Part shown: piece after piece, positions 1 through 8,006 of the stretch
Position numbering within the stretch: position 1 is the stretch's first letter
Layout of the letters: every line of letters begins with the position of its first letter
NCBI GenBank assembly: GCA_965248335.1
Contig: CBDFIY010000002.1
Location: 806,001 to 870,000 of the forward strand
From: CAKMZU01 sp965248335
Lineage (GTDB): Bacteria; Pseudomonadota; Gammaproteobacteria; Pseudomonadales; DT-91
Reading direction: 5' to 3'
Length of the DNA stretch: 64,000 nucleotides
Program-made: the position numbers and the translations under genes
The notes under the pieces: generated by a model
Told to the model about the DNA's origin: nothing
The model's database searches: none
Seen by the model: only the letters and a program-made list of their open reading frames with translations

Positions 1-1
1 T

Positions 2-805
2 AATTGGATACCAGCAACCGTGTTGTTTGAAGAGGTTAAAGCCAAAGGCTATCAAGGTAAGGTTGGTCAGCTGCGAACCTTTGTGTCCGGATTTAAGAAA
101 TTCAGTCCTGACCCTGTTGTTCGGTTTGAGACTGAACCTGGGCTACAGATGCAAGTTGATTTCACGACCATTCGACGCGGTAAATCGACAATGAAAGGGT
201 TTGTCGCCACGCTGGGTTATTCGAGAGCCAGCTATGTTCGATTTAGTACGCATGAGAAGCAGGACGATTGGTTAGCAGGGATAAAAGAGGCCTGTGCCTA
301 CTTCGGTGGCGTCCCCAAAGAAATACTGTTTGATAATGCTAAATGTATCATGATTGAGCGTGATGCTTATGGTGATGGCAAGCATCGGTGGAATGCTGCG
401 TTACTTGCCATGGCCAAGGATTATGGTTTTCGTCCACGCGCCTGTAAGCCTTATCGTGCCAAGACGAAAGGGAAAGTTGAGCGATTTAATGGGTATTTAA
501 AAGGCAGCTTTATCACGCCGTTGGCAGCGACACTGAAACAGTCGGGGTTAGCCCTGGATGTCACTATCGCTAATGCCCATATAGGTGAATGGCTGGATAA
601 TACCGCCCATCAACGCATTCATGGCACGACAGGCGAGAAACCACAAAACAGGTTGGATAAGGAAAAGCATACGTTTCAACCCCTGCCGATGGAAGCTATT
701 CCGTTATTGCCTCCACCACCGACTGACGCTGCCATCATTCCATTTGAAAGCCTGCAGCATCCTCTGGAAGTCTACGATTATTTATTGGAGGTGAGCTATG
801 AATAA
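2..805 (+). CDS. istA: IS21-family transposase IstA (5' partial)
   Basis: DDE-type integrase/transposase of the IS21 family; the frame is open from base 2, so the gene starts outside the window. The three catalytic acids can be placed: Asp in MQVDFTTI, Asp in ILFDNAK and Glu in KGKVERFNGYLKG, an rve-type core. The N-terminal helix-turn-helix lies upstream of the window. The stop overlaps the istB start by 8 bp, the usual coupled istA-istB arrangement. A GTG at position 20 is only an internal codon. The family is confident; the element's left end cannot be seen. Confidence 0.93.
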   Translation, partial: NWIPATVLFEEVKAKGYQGKVGQLRTFVSGFKKFSPDPVVRFETEPGLQMQVDFTTIRRGKSTMKGFVATLGYSRASYVRFSTHEKQDDWLAGIKEACAYFGGVPKEILFDNAKCIMIERDAYGDGKHRWNAALLAMAKDYGFRPRACKPYRAKTKGKVERFNGYLKGSFITPLAATLKQSGLALDVTIANAHIGEWLDNTAHQRIHGTTGEKPQNRLDKEKHTFQPLPMEAIPLLPPPPTDAAIIPFESLQHPLEVYDYLLEVSYE

Positions 806-1589
806 TCAAGCCGATCGCATTCTTGAATATTGTGACCAGCTTAAGCTGCATACCATGGCGCTTGAATGGTCACCTATCGCAGATAGTACAGCTCGCAAGG
901 AGGAAACTTACGCAGACTTCTTTGAGCAAATACTGCATGTCGAGCAAGAAGCGAGAGACATTCGTTCAAAAGGGACACTGCTAAAGTTTGCAGGCTTTCC
1001 ATGCATCAAGCGGTTTGATGAGTATGATTTTAAGTTTGCAACAGGCGCACCACAAAAACAGCTTAAATCACTGACGAGTCTTGCCTTTGTTGAGCGTGCC
1101 GAGAATGTGGTTTTGCTTGGGCCAAGTGGCGTTGGGAAAAGTCACCTTGCTATTAGCCTTGCTTATCAGGCGGTGATGAAAGGATTTAAAACCCGTTTTA
1201 TCAGTGCTGCTGATCTTATGTTGCAACTCTCCGCTGCAAAAAAGCAGGATCGACTCGAAGCCTATATCAAACGCAGTATCATTGCGCCCAAATTGATGGT
1301 CATTGACGAGATTGGCTACCTTCCTTTTGGACGTGAGGAGGCAAATCTGTTTTTTAATGTCATTGCAAAACGGTACGAGCGAGGAAGTATTATCGTTACC
1401 AGTAACCTACCTTTCTCTCAATGGTCGACGGCATTCTCTGGCGATCAAACGCTAACCGCTGCGTTGCTTGACAGGCTTTTGCACCATTCGCATATCGTGC
1501 AGATTGCAGGTAAAAGTTACCGCCTTAAAGATAAAAAGATGGCAGGGATTGAAATCGTTAAACCTGATGGGGCTGGCATAGAACATTAA
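798..1589 (+). CDS. istB: IS21-family helper ATPase IstB
   Basis: AAA+ ATPase that assists IstA during IS21 transposition. It has a Walker A motif GPSGVGKSH near residue 108 and a Walker B LMVIDEIGYLPF near residue 165, followed by the sensor stretch SIIVTSNLPFSQW. The length of 263 residues is normal for the family and no lesion is visible. It starts inside istA (8-bp overlap) behind a GGAGGTGAG ribosome site, so the two are translationally coupled. The right-end repeats of the element follow about 40 bp after the stop. Confidence 0.95.
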   Translation: MNNQADRILEYCDQLKLHTMALEWSPIADSTARKEETYADFFEQILHVEQEARDIRSKGTLLKFAGFPCIKRFDEYDFKFATGAPQKQLKSLTSLAFVERAENVVLLGPSGVGKSHLAISLAYQAVMKGFKTRFISAADLMLQLSAAKKQDRLEAYIKRSIIAPKLMVIDEIGYLPFGREEANLFFNVIAKRYERGSIIVTSNLPFSQWSTAFSGDQTLTAALLDRLLHHSHIVQIAGKSYRLKDKKMAGIEIVKPDGAGIEH

Positions 1590-1628
1590 CAGGAAATAAA
1601 TACAACAGAGGGCAATGATATGCTTGGG

Positions 1629-1690
1629 TGGGTCAATTTTACTTTGGTGTTTTAGCGCTAAAGTGGGTCAAATTTCAATTGGTGTTGACA
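1629..1690 (+). repeat. IS21 right-end terminal repeats
   Basis: Two direct copies of a motif of about 23 bp, starting TGGGTCAA and ending TTGGTGTT, lie at 1629-1651 and 1664-1686, 35 bp apart; the second runs into GACA. Multiple short repeats near the tips are characteristic of IS21-family ends, so the right border of the element is placed near 1690. The left end is outside the window, so the target duplication cannot be checked. Confidence 0.65.
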
Positions 1691-1792
1691 ATATACCCCT
1701 CTATCATAGGCGATGTAAAAGGCGAGGCCATTGCCTTTAGTGCCGTCGCGGCAAAAAACAAGCAGTATAAGATAGCGCTGTCTGTATGTTAA
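1691..1792 (+). pseudogene. C-terminal remnant of an unidentified gene
   Basis: Directly after the IS21 right end an open frame of about 33 codons runs on the plus strand to a TAA at 1790-1792 (it reads through SIIGDVKGEAIAF). With no start it looks like the tail of a gene cut by the IS21 insertion. I do not recognise the family. It could equally be chance coding. Confidence 0.25.
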
Positions 1793-1827
1793 CGCGTTGA
1801 CGAAGCCAATGCAGAACCATAGAAAAA

Positions 1828-2082
1828 TCAGATGTTATAATCCGTATCACAATTAAACTGGTGATTCATGTCGAGCGCGGGTTGATCAACTTGAGGCTTT
1901 CCAATGATTCGTGCAGGTACGCCAGCAGCTGTTGTATGTGGGGGGATGTCTTGAAGTACTACGCTACCTGCGCCAATTTTACAGCCTTCACCTAAATGAA
2001 TATTGCCTAAAATCTTAGCGCCAGCGCTGATTAAAATGCCGTGAGCAACTTTGGGGTGTCTGTCGCCATCCCTATGTGTCAG
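1828..2082 (-). pseudogene. cysE: Serine O-acetyltransferase (cysE) 3' remnant
   Basis: Reading leftward from about 2082 the minus strand gives GDRHPKVAHGILISAGAKI, then LGNIHLGEGCKIGAGSVVLQ, then PPHTTAAGVPARIIGKP, ending at a TGA at 1828-1830. This is the C-terminal left-handed beta-helix and tail of CysE, the serine acetyltransferase that makes O-acetylserine for cysteine synthesis. Roughly the last 80 residues remain. Everything N-terminal, including most of the substrate site, is replaced by foreign DNA carrying an IS66-type accessory gene, so this copy is dead. A functional cysE may exist elsewhere. Confidence 0.8.
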
Positions 2083-2092
2083 GGTAGATGTC
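2071..2092. repeat. Possible IS end at the cysE break
   Basis: The stretch TGTGTCAGGGTAGATGTCGCC lies exactly where cysE homology stops. It resembles the inner end of the IS3 copies in this window (TGTGTCAGGATACTTGTCGCC when read inward). It may be the tip of a related element whose other end has been lost. No partner repeat was found near 2350-2420. Confidence 0.35.
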
Positions 2093-2094
2093 GC

Positions 2095-2349
2095 CTAGTT
2101 GTTGTCCCTGAATGCTGCAGGGAGTTGCGCGTTTTTAGTTGCGTTGACAGCCACAGGTACAAAACCCGTCTGGGTTTCTGCGAATTCTACCGGAGCGCTT
2201 AGCGATTTTTGTTTACGCTTACGATAACAAAAATGATCGTAATTTAGCTGATGACCCTGGCAATAAGCTTTGGCCGTTAACGCGGATTGCTCATGCGCGC
2301 GAAGATGTGCGTGCCAGTCTATTTTTGTGCGTGATACCTCTGTCTTCAT
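2095..2349 (-). CDS. IS66-type accessory protein TnpA-like
   Basis: An 84-residue protein with the layout of IS66-family TnpA/OrfA: a basic N-terminus, a helix-turn-helix-like SALTAKAYCQGHQLNYDHFCYRKRK split over residues 22-47, then a poorly conserved tail. A strong AAAGGAGG ribosome site precedes the ATG. The usual downstream tnpB and tnpC are absent, and the frame ends in what looks like an IS tip, so this is probably a leftover of a larger element. The family assignment rests on the N-terminal 50 residues only. Confidence 0.5.
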   Translation of the reverse strand: MKTEVSRTKIDWHAHLRAHEQSALTAKAYCQGHQLNYDHFCYRKRKQKSLSAPVEFAETQTGFVPVAVNATKNAQLPAAFRDNN

Positions 2350-2392
2350 TTATGCCTCCTTTTGTTGAAGAGGCATTATGACGACTGGTTTG

Positions 2393-4657
2393 TTATATGC
2401 TAGTACGTCGGTTTAATTGGCGCTTACGATTTAATAATCTCATACCTTCCTCTCCACTGGAATCTGCATAATATTCATTGCCTGGTTTCGTAAGATTCAA
2501 TTTTAGAAGATTAACCTGTTGTTTATATTTCAATTTTGCCATTTCCATTTCTTGTTTTCTTTTTGCTTTTTCCTCTTTGTTCTCGCCACTTTCCTCATTC
2601 GCCTGGTCTTGCTTTCGTTTCATTAAAGCGGCTGCCGCCGCGCTCGCGGCTCCAAATATCCCGAGCCCAGCAGCAGCGGCCGTCGCCGTCGCCTCTGCCT
2701 TTGCTGATGCCTTTGCTTCTGCTGTTGCTACTGCTGCTGCATCTGCTGCTGCATCTGCTGTTGCCTCTGCGTCCGCTTTCGACTTCGCGGACGCCTGCAA
2801 TTTATGCTGTAGTTGAGAGATGACAGAGGCTTGTTGATCGTTGGTTAACTTAGTCTTAGCTTGCTGTCGATTTAATTGTTTATTTGCATTTTCGCATTCG
2901 ATTCTAGGCGCACACATACTGGGATTTTTTTTAATGTGAAGATCACAATTGTTTTTTTGAGTCAGCTTAGGCATGTTCTTAAACGCAATCTCACCCGCCA
3001 TTTGACACTTCCCTAATTGCATTGCGTCGGCTATTCGATTCTTATTACAAGTTGCCAGATTAATCGCGCATGCCTGATTCGCATTTGCCGTATTAGAGCA
3101 ATAGTTTCTGCAACCCGTTACCTCACGTCTCTCACGTCTCTCACGTCTTATCTCGGAACCAGTTTTAGGCTTAACAGGCTTGTTACGAGAAGCTACTGTA
3201 GTAGTGTATAGGTGAGAATTTCTCTTTAGCGTGTCTGAAAACTTACTGTCTATCGCCTCGTCAAAACCCATAGCTTGATTTGTGAGTCTACGCGAAAAAG
3301 GGTTTATCTCGGGACGCCTTTCAGTTGAAGTCCAAGGGTGGTTCTCAGAGATAGCCTGTGTATCAGCACCCCTAACTGCTGGCACTTCAATAGCTCTTGC
3401 GTCGGCAGAGGTAATACCTTGGGTAGCCATAAGCAAAGCTATTGCTCCTCTCTTCAGGCTGTCTCGCAATTTTGATTTATTCTTCGGATAATCAGGATTC
3501 TTTCGTTTGTACTCCTCCTTATCGATTCTATGCTGTTTTTTTCTTTTGTACGGATCAGCATAATCATTTTCTTGGTCTTTTTGTGTCGATTGTCTTGCGT
3601 TAGCTTTTGAGTTAGTTAGGGAAGAAGCAATCAATAATTTACCATCAGTTGCGTTAGAATCTCTATGTTTAGCGGTACCATCTGAAAATGCAGGTAAGTT
3701 CTTGTCTTCTGCTTCCCTTATTGTACCATTAACACTCTTAGGAGGTTCAGAAATTACCTGCCTATTTTCATCAAATTTTAAATGGCTAAAGCGATTTTTT
3801 GCTTGTGGATTGACTGCGGAGTTTTGGGAATACGGGATAGCATTTGCGTTAAGACTCTGGCTGTTCTGTGCTTCTAATTCGCCGCCTACTGGATGATCCA
3901 AAACAGCCTTAATGTAGGAGCTACCAAGCATTAGTGAGCTATAGTTAGGGAAAACATTCTTGAGTGTCTTTGCTAAGCCATAAGCAACAGGGCGTTTGGA
4001 TTTTAATTCTTTTTTTGCAGCGTTGAGTGCTGTCCCATTTTCATTAAGGAAGTCTATTTTATGTTTTTTGCGGTCTTCTATTCTTTTATGTTTGTCAGCT
4101 TCGTCAATTAGCTTTTGCTGTCTGTTTCTGTCATCCGAAATTTTAGAGCTGAAAATAACCTGGCCAAAAATATTTTTATGTGGGTTCTGGTTGTGGGTGG
4201 AGTCAGGATCAATTTCTTCGCACGTAGATATACTCGTATTAAATCTCTCATCATTTCTTTCTTTCTCTTTTTGTTCATTTTCTTCATTGCTCTTGCTCCA
4301 AAAATCTATGGTATTTTGGAGTGTTTGTGAGGTAGCATCGCTCATCATATTCCTTGATTCTTGTACATTATCCTCCCCATAAAGAGTTGTAAGTTTCATG
4401 ACTACCTGATTCATGTCTGTTGGTCTGCCTTCTTGTGCCTCTGGTGTATGGAAATTACTACTACTACTACTTATTCTGGAGTGAGCGCTGTGGTAGCTAC
4501 TACTGTATCCACTGCTGCATCCACTACCGCTGTAGCCTGAATCGCGGCTTGGTGAGGCGTCTGAGTTACCTTCTAAAGCTGATAAGCTAGTATTTATGAG
4601 TGTGATTACTGATATAAAAAATATTAATATTACAGTTATTACTTTACTTGATGACAC
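2393..4657 (-). CDS. Exported low-complexity protein with Cys-rich and Ala-rich regions, 754 aa
   Basis: Unrecognised. A GTG start is chosen because CGGAGAAA sits upstream and an N-terminal signal-like helix follows (residues 5-28, ILIFFISVITLINTSLSA). Then come a Ser/Gly/Tyr-rich stretch (about 35-70), a long charged hydrophilic region, and a Cys-rich block (about 530-620) starting GCRNYCSNTANANQACAIN with at least eight cysteines. Next is a coiled-coil-prone Gln/Lys segment, an Ala-rich tract (about 650-690) containing AAAAGLGIFGAASAAAAAL that could be a glycine-zipper-like membrane helix, and a basic Lys/Arg tail. It is probably secreted or surface-anchored. A host-directed role is only inference from the composition. 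It stands alone, transcribed away from the IS cluster. Confidence 0.75.
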   Translation of the reverse strand: MSSSKVITVILIFFISVITLINTSLSALEGNSDASPSRDSGYSGSGCSSGYSSSYHSAHSRISSSSSNFHTPEAQEGRPTDMNQVVMKLTTLYGEDNVQESRNMMSDATSQTLQNTIDFWSKSNEENEQKEKERNDERFNTSISTCEEIDPDSTHNQNPHKNIFGQVIFSSKISDDRNRQQKLIDEADKHKRIEDRKKHKIDFLNENGTALNAAKKELKSKRPVAYGLAKTLKNVFPNYSSLMLGSSYIKAVLDHPVGGELEAQNSQSLNANAIPYSQNSAVNPQAKNRFSHLKFDENRQVISEPPKSVNGTIREAEDKNLPAFSDGTAKHRDSNATDGKLLIASSLTNSKANARQSTQKDQENDYADPYKRKKQHRIDKEEYKRKNPDYPKNKSKLRDSLKRGAIALLMATQGITSADARAIEVPAVRGADTQAISENHPWTSTERRPEINPFSRRLTNQAMGFDEAIDSKFSDTLKRNSHLYTTTVASRNKPVKPKTGSEIRRERRERREVTGCRNYCSNTANANQACAINLATCNKNRIADAMQLGKCQMAGEIAFKNMPKLTQKNNCDLHIKKNPSMCAPRIECENANKQLNRQQAKTKLTNDQQASVISQLQHKLQASAKSKADAEATADAAADAAAVATAEAKASAKAEATATAAAAGLGIFGAASAAAAALMKRKQDQANEESGENKEEKAKRKQEMEMAKLKYKQQVNLLKLNLTKPGNEYYADSSGEEGMRLLNRKRQLNRRTSI

Positions 4658-4800
4658 TAAGTTTCTCCGTATGATGGTTTTGAATAATTACTGAGATTAA
4701 TTTGGTTTTCTGATATATCTCGCCACTTTAATTCTTTTTTGTGGATTTTTATCATGAAAATCTACGATTGATTTAAAAGTTTTTGGTGGCTGGTAAGTTT

Positions 4801-4923
4801 CAATACTTCGGACAGTTTTTTGAACCACTTGAGATGATCTAAGTCTATGAATGTTTTTACTGAAAATAGTTCATGCAAAATTTGATTTCACAGATTTTAG
4901 ATTCAATGTCCGATATTTGCTTA
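4801..4923 (+). mobile_element. Left-end fragment of the IS4-like element
   Basis: These 123 bases are identical to 15788-15910, the left terminus and first codons of the IS4-like element found at 15788-17017. The fragment begins exactly at the terminal CAATACTTCGGACAG and stops abruptly at 4923, where ISAzo13-like DNA begins. It is therefore the stub of a second copy cut by a later insertion. The rest of the intergenic stretch 4658-5003 shows no gene. Confidence 0.9.
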
Positions 4924-5003
4924 GGGAAGTAGCATTTTAAACATTACCAGCGTATGATGCCCTACCATTACATGTCTAAAGTTGTTTATTCTCTATTTTA
5001 TTT

Positions 5004-5651
5004 ATGCCCACTTCAATTGATATAGAACCTGAGTATATTTCTCTCTTCAAATTAGCAGCCAGGCTATTAAAAAACCCTGAAAAAAGACTTTTTATGGCTG
5101 AAGTTTCTGAAACCCTTTGCAGTGGAAGTGCCCGGTTGACTGAATCAACCTTTGGGTTTGGACGAAAGGCGGTTGCATTAGGGATCAACGAAAAAAAAAC
5201 TGGGATGATCTGTTATGGAAATTATGAACCCTGCGGAAAAAATAAATCCGAGGTTGCACTGGTAGGCCTTGAAGATGATATCCGTAGCCTGGTTGAGCCT
5301 GAAAGCCAAGCGGATTCACGGTTAAGAAATACATTTGCCTATACCCGCATAACGGCCAAAGTTGTACGGCAGAAGCTAGTCGAGGAAAAGAACTGGCAAG
5401 AAGACCTTCTACCTAAAGAGCGAACCATTAGCAATATCCTGAATAGGATGGGTTATAAGCTCCGCAAGGTGCAGAAATCCAAACCTGAAAAAAAATACCA
5501 GAAACTAACGCCATCTTCGACAACGTCAACAAAGTTAGAGCAGAAGCCAGTCAACGACAAAACACGTTGCAGATCAGCATAGACTGCAAGGCTACTGTTA
5601 ATCTCGGCGACTTTTCCAGAGCGGGTAAATCTCGCGGAGCAGAAGTGGTCC
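5004..5651 (+). pseudogene. ISAzo13-like transposase fragment, frameshifted
   Basis: The N-terminal part of a transposase of the ISAzo13 group. The first frame gives about 168 residues including NTFAYTRITAKVVRQKLVEE and SNILNRMGYKLRKVQ, a winged-helix-like DNA-binding region. Around 5505 the frame must shift by one base to continue as TNAIFDNVNKVRAEASQRQ then QISIDCKATVNLGDFSRAGK, which contains the first catalytic Asp region. IS3 copy 1 then interrupts it at 5652 and no continuation exists on the far side. It is both frameshifted and truncated. Confidence 0.75.
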
Positions 5652-5689
5652 CGGTAGATTTCAACATACTTGTCGCCTAAAGTTTACTT

Positions 5690-6766
5690 TTATGCCGCCT
5701 GATTTATTTCCCTATTACTTTTAGATTTCCCTGGGTTTAAATAAACCTCAGCAATGTGATCCCAGTTTCTAATGTCGCCACTCCATCGCTCTGGGTGCGC
5801 CATTTTCGCCTGTAGATAAACAGCTTTACGGTTGATTAAGATAATTCTATCTTGCTTCGTATGACGCTCTACAGGCGTGACATATTTTATGCTGCTGTGT
5901 CTGTGCTCATGATTATACCAATCAGCAAATCCATTCACCCATTTTCGTGCTAAATCTAAACCCTCAAAGGCTTTTTCTGGGTATTCTGGTCGATACTTAA
6001 GTGTTCTAAATAATGACTCAGAATAAGGGTTATCATTACTAGCAGAGGGGCGGCTAAACGACGGAGCAACCCCTAATTCTTGCAGTGTCGCTAGCATTGT
6101 TGCGCCTTTCATCGGGCTACCGTTGTCCGAATGTAAGATCACCTGATTCGGCTTAATCCCTTCACGTAAGCAAATATCTGTCATTAAATCTGCGGCCAAT
6201 GCACTGCTTTCTTGTTCATATACCTGCCAACCAACAATCTTTCGGCTATAAATATCCATGACAAGATACAAGTAATAAAACAAGCCTTTTACCGTTGTTG
6301 GTAAATACGTAATATCCCAACTATAAATCTGATTCGGGCCTGTGGCCGTCAACGATTCAGGTTTTGTAATAACTCTGGCAGGCTTACTTCTCAGCCGATG
6401 CTTATCTTGTTTATGTGCTTTTAACACACGGTAAATAGTGGATTCAGATGCGATGTACACACCTTTATCTGCAAGCATTGGCACGATGACGCTGGGCGAT
6501 AAATTCGCGTATTCAGGTTGGTTGCAGACCTGAATAATACGCTGTCTCTCAAGCTCACTGAGCTTATTACAAGGGCTGTGCTTGGCTGACAAACGACCAT
6601 CTTCATCGCCCTCTGGTCGCGCCCAGCGCTGTAATGTTTTTGGTGTAATGCCTATAATATCGCAAGCCTGCCTTTGCCTAGCACCATTGGATCGAGCCTC
6701 GCTAATCAAGTGAATAATATCATCACGCTCTTGTTTCACTATTAGCTGGCCTCGTCGCTTTCCCAT
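5690..6766 (-). CDS. IS3-family transposase OrfB, copy 1
   Basis: The DDE catalytic part of the IS3 transposase, 358 residues. An N-terminal helix-turn-helix (GARQRQACDIIGITPKTLQRW) is followed by the rve core with Asp in YSWDITYLPT, Asp in ILHSDNGSPM and Glu in NPYSESLFRTLKY. It is probably made mainly as an OrfAB fusion by -1 slippage on the A8 run in orfA (6778-6785 on this strand as T8). This copy reads Ala where the other two read Val (FSRPSASNDN versus FSRPSVSNDN). It looks intact. Confidence 0.95.
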   Translation of the reverse strand: MGKRRGQLIVKQERDDIIHLISEARSNGARQRQACDIIGITPKTLQRWARPEGDEDGRLSAKHSPCNKLSELERQRIIQVCNQPEYANLSPSVIVPMLADKGVYIASESTIYRVLKAHKQDKHRLRSKPARVITKPESLTATGPNQIYSWDITYLPTTVKGLFYYLYLVMDIYSRKIVGWQVYEQESSALAADLMTDICLREGIKPNQVILHSDNGSPMKGATMLATLQELGVAPSFSRPSASNDNPYSESLFRTLKYRPEYPEKAFEGLDLARKWVNGFADWYNHEHRHSSIKYVTPVERHTKQDRIILINRKAVYLQAKMAHPERWSGDIRNWDHIAEVYLNPGKSKSNREINQAA

Positions 6767-7263
6767 ATTTCGTGGACTTTTTTTTGGAGTACTAGCAGCG
6801 CTGCTGTTTCAGCTAATGCCTTATCTTTACGGTTTAACTCCTTTTTTAGTAACTTAATGTCATTTTTAAATTGCTTATTCTCACTTTGAATTTCTGAAGC
6901 AGTCGATAGGGGCTTATTCTTGATAAAATCACCTCTCCATTGGTTGATATGATGTGGGTATATTCCTTTCTCTCGGCAAAGCTGGCTGATGTCCTCGACG
7001 CTCAAAGATCCGCAGGCAATGACCATATTCAAACGTTCTTCAGCGCTCCAATCTTGGGGCCTTTTTTCTTTAACCATGGTCATTACCCCACCATCTAATG
7101 GTTGATTAAGCCGTTGCTCTTTAGCCTGTCTAATCCATTTTTGTAACGTCGAATGGCCAATACCTAAGTTTTCAGCCACATCCTTGATGCTCATACATTC
7201 TTGTCGGCTCAATGCCTTTTCTATTGCCTGTATCTTAAACGAATGGGTAAACGATTTTCTCAT
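6742..7263 (-). CDS. IS3-family OrfA, copy 1
   Basis: The DNA-binding OrfA of the IS3 element, 173 residues. It has a helix-turn-helix at about residues 20-45 (SIKDVAENLGIGHSTLQKW), a second such segment (SVEDISQLCREKGIYPHH), and a C-terminal leucine-zipper/coiled coil (ENKQFKNDIKLLKKELNRK). It overlaps orfB by 25 bp. A run of eight A in the codons CAA AAA AAA G near the end is a plausible slippery site for -1 frameshifting to OrfAB. Confidence 0.93.
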   Translation of the reverse strand: MRKSFTHSFKIQAIEKALSRQECMSIKDVAENLGIGHSTLQKWIRQAKEQRLNQPLDGGVMTMVKEKRPQDWSAEERLNMVIACGSLSVEDISQLCREKGIYPHHINQWRGDFIKNKPLSTASEIQSENKQFKNDIKLLKKELNRKDKALAETAALLVLQKKVHEIWESDEAS

Positions 7264-7316
7264 TTTTTATGCCTCTAATTAAAATTTTAGAGGCGACAAG
7301 TATCCTGACACAGGGG

Positions 7317-7337
7317 GGTGCTGCGTGTTGTTATGTG
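7317..7337 (+). repeat. Right half of an attC-like site
   Basis: The bases directly after IS3 copy 1 read GGTGCTGCGTG then TTGTTATGTG, identical to the right arm of the complete sites downstream. The left arm is missing, so the element inserted at the GTGC in this arm. The junction with IS3 is at 7317/7318. Confidence 0.7.
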
Positions 7338-7400
7338 AACTTATAAACTAAAATTCTGTCAGTATGACACCTTAAGATTAACACGGTTAAACCCATTAGA

Positions 7401-7826
7401 ATGAGATATATGTTAAAAATTATTCTGCTATTAACATTTCTTTCTTCAATTCCAGCTTTTTCAATAAGCAAGGGACTACACTCACTGATAACTGGATTGA
7501 ATTCATTCAGTAAAGAGTTTTGTGAAATTAATAATTTTTTTTACGGAAAGATTTTACCTCCTAACACAGCAAAAACGATTAACAAAAACATTACTTTTAC
7601 AAATGACTTAATGAAACGTACACAAGATAAAAAAACATATATTACAGATAGTGAACGCGACAAAGTAACAGCTATAAACAAGTTTTCATTTTATCTATCC
7701 TCAGATTTCACAGACAAGTCATACCTTCCTGAGGATTCCAATAATTATGTAAAATTTCCGCATTGGACTCATTTCAGAAATTACGGCACCAAAGAATACC
7801 AAGATTCAAAGATCAAAATTAGGTGA
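7401..7826 (+). CDS. Cassette 1: small exported protein, 141 aa
   Basis: An unrecognised protein with a signal peptide (MLKIILLLTFLSSIPAFS from the second Met; ATG at 7401 or 7410). The mature part is polar with a single Cys and no known motif. It is the only gene in its cassette, lies between an attC-like half site and the complete site at 7875, and stops just before six GAGCATA repeats. Strongly AT-rich codon use sets it apart from the chromosomal genes and fits a captured cassette. Confidence 0.7.
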   Translation: MRYMLKIILLLTFLSSIPAFSISKGLHSLITGLNSFSKEFCEINNFFYGKILPPNTAKTINKNITFTNDLMKRTQDKKTYITDSERDKVTAINKFSFYLSSDFTDKSYLPEDSNNYVKFPHWTHFRNYGTKEYQDSKIKIR

Positions 7827-7866
7827 GCATAGAGCATAGAGCATAGAGCATAGAGCATAGAGCATA
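7825..7866 (+). repeat. Six tandem GAGCATA heptamers
   Basis: GAGCATA is repeated six times without interruption between the stop of the cassette 1 gene and the attC-like site. The array begins inside the TGA stop codon. It looks like slipped-strand expansion of the 3' untranslated part of the cassette. Confidence 0.9.
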
Positions 7867-7874
7867 TGGTATCT

Positions 7875-7950
7875 CACATAACCGTAAGCACACCGGCGAG
7901 CGTAGCGAGTCCAGCCCCGAAGGGGCGATGGTGCTGCTTGTTGTTATGTG
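7875..7950 (+). repeat. attC-like site 1
   Basis: A 76-bp imperfect palindrome: outer arms CACATAAC and GTTATGTG are perfect complements, the inner arm AGCACACC pairs imperfectly with GGTGCTG, and a central stem GCCCC-GAA-GGGGC caps it. The layout (paired R box, unpaired spacer, paired L box with extrahelical bases, terminal stem) is that of an integron attC. Confidence 0.65.
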
Positions 7951-8006
7951 AAAGACAAATAATGACAGACTATGTTTTTGAACTTTCCCTACAGGTAGAT
8001 TATAAA

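Larger units (their letters stand above)
5652..7317 (-). mobile_element. IS3-family element, copy 1 (mismatched flanks)
   Basis: A 1666-bp element whose borders are fixed by comparison with copies at 29135-30800 and 56995-58660. It begins CGGTAGATTTCAAC and ends CCTGACACAGGGGG, with imperfect inner inverted repeats around ATACTTGTCGCC. Copies 2 and 3 have perfect 4-bp duplications (GTAC, GTTA). Here the left flank is GTCC and the right flank GTGC, so the two sides come from different insertion sites. At least one substitution (Ala for Val in OrfB) separates it from the others. Confidence 0.92.

Noticed and set aside
2478..2823. Two plus-strand frames of about 100 codons, rich in Ala, Leu and Ser
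   Set aside because: They lie antisense to the Ala-rich and Lys-rich part of the 754-residue gene, whose GCN codons keep other frames open; no ribosome site and no family features.
7825..7866. GAGCATA repeats as a CRISPR-like array
   Set aside because: The units are head-to-tail 7-mers with no spacers and no cas genes nearby.
7866..8006. An upstream start for the cassette 2 protein
   Set aside because: It would translate the attC-like hairpin itself; the ATG at 8007 begins a normal hydrophobic leader.
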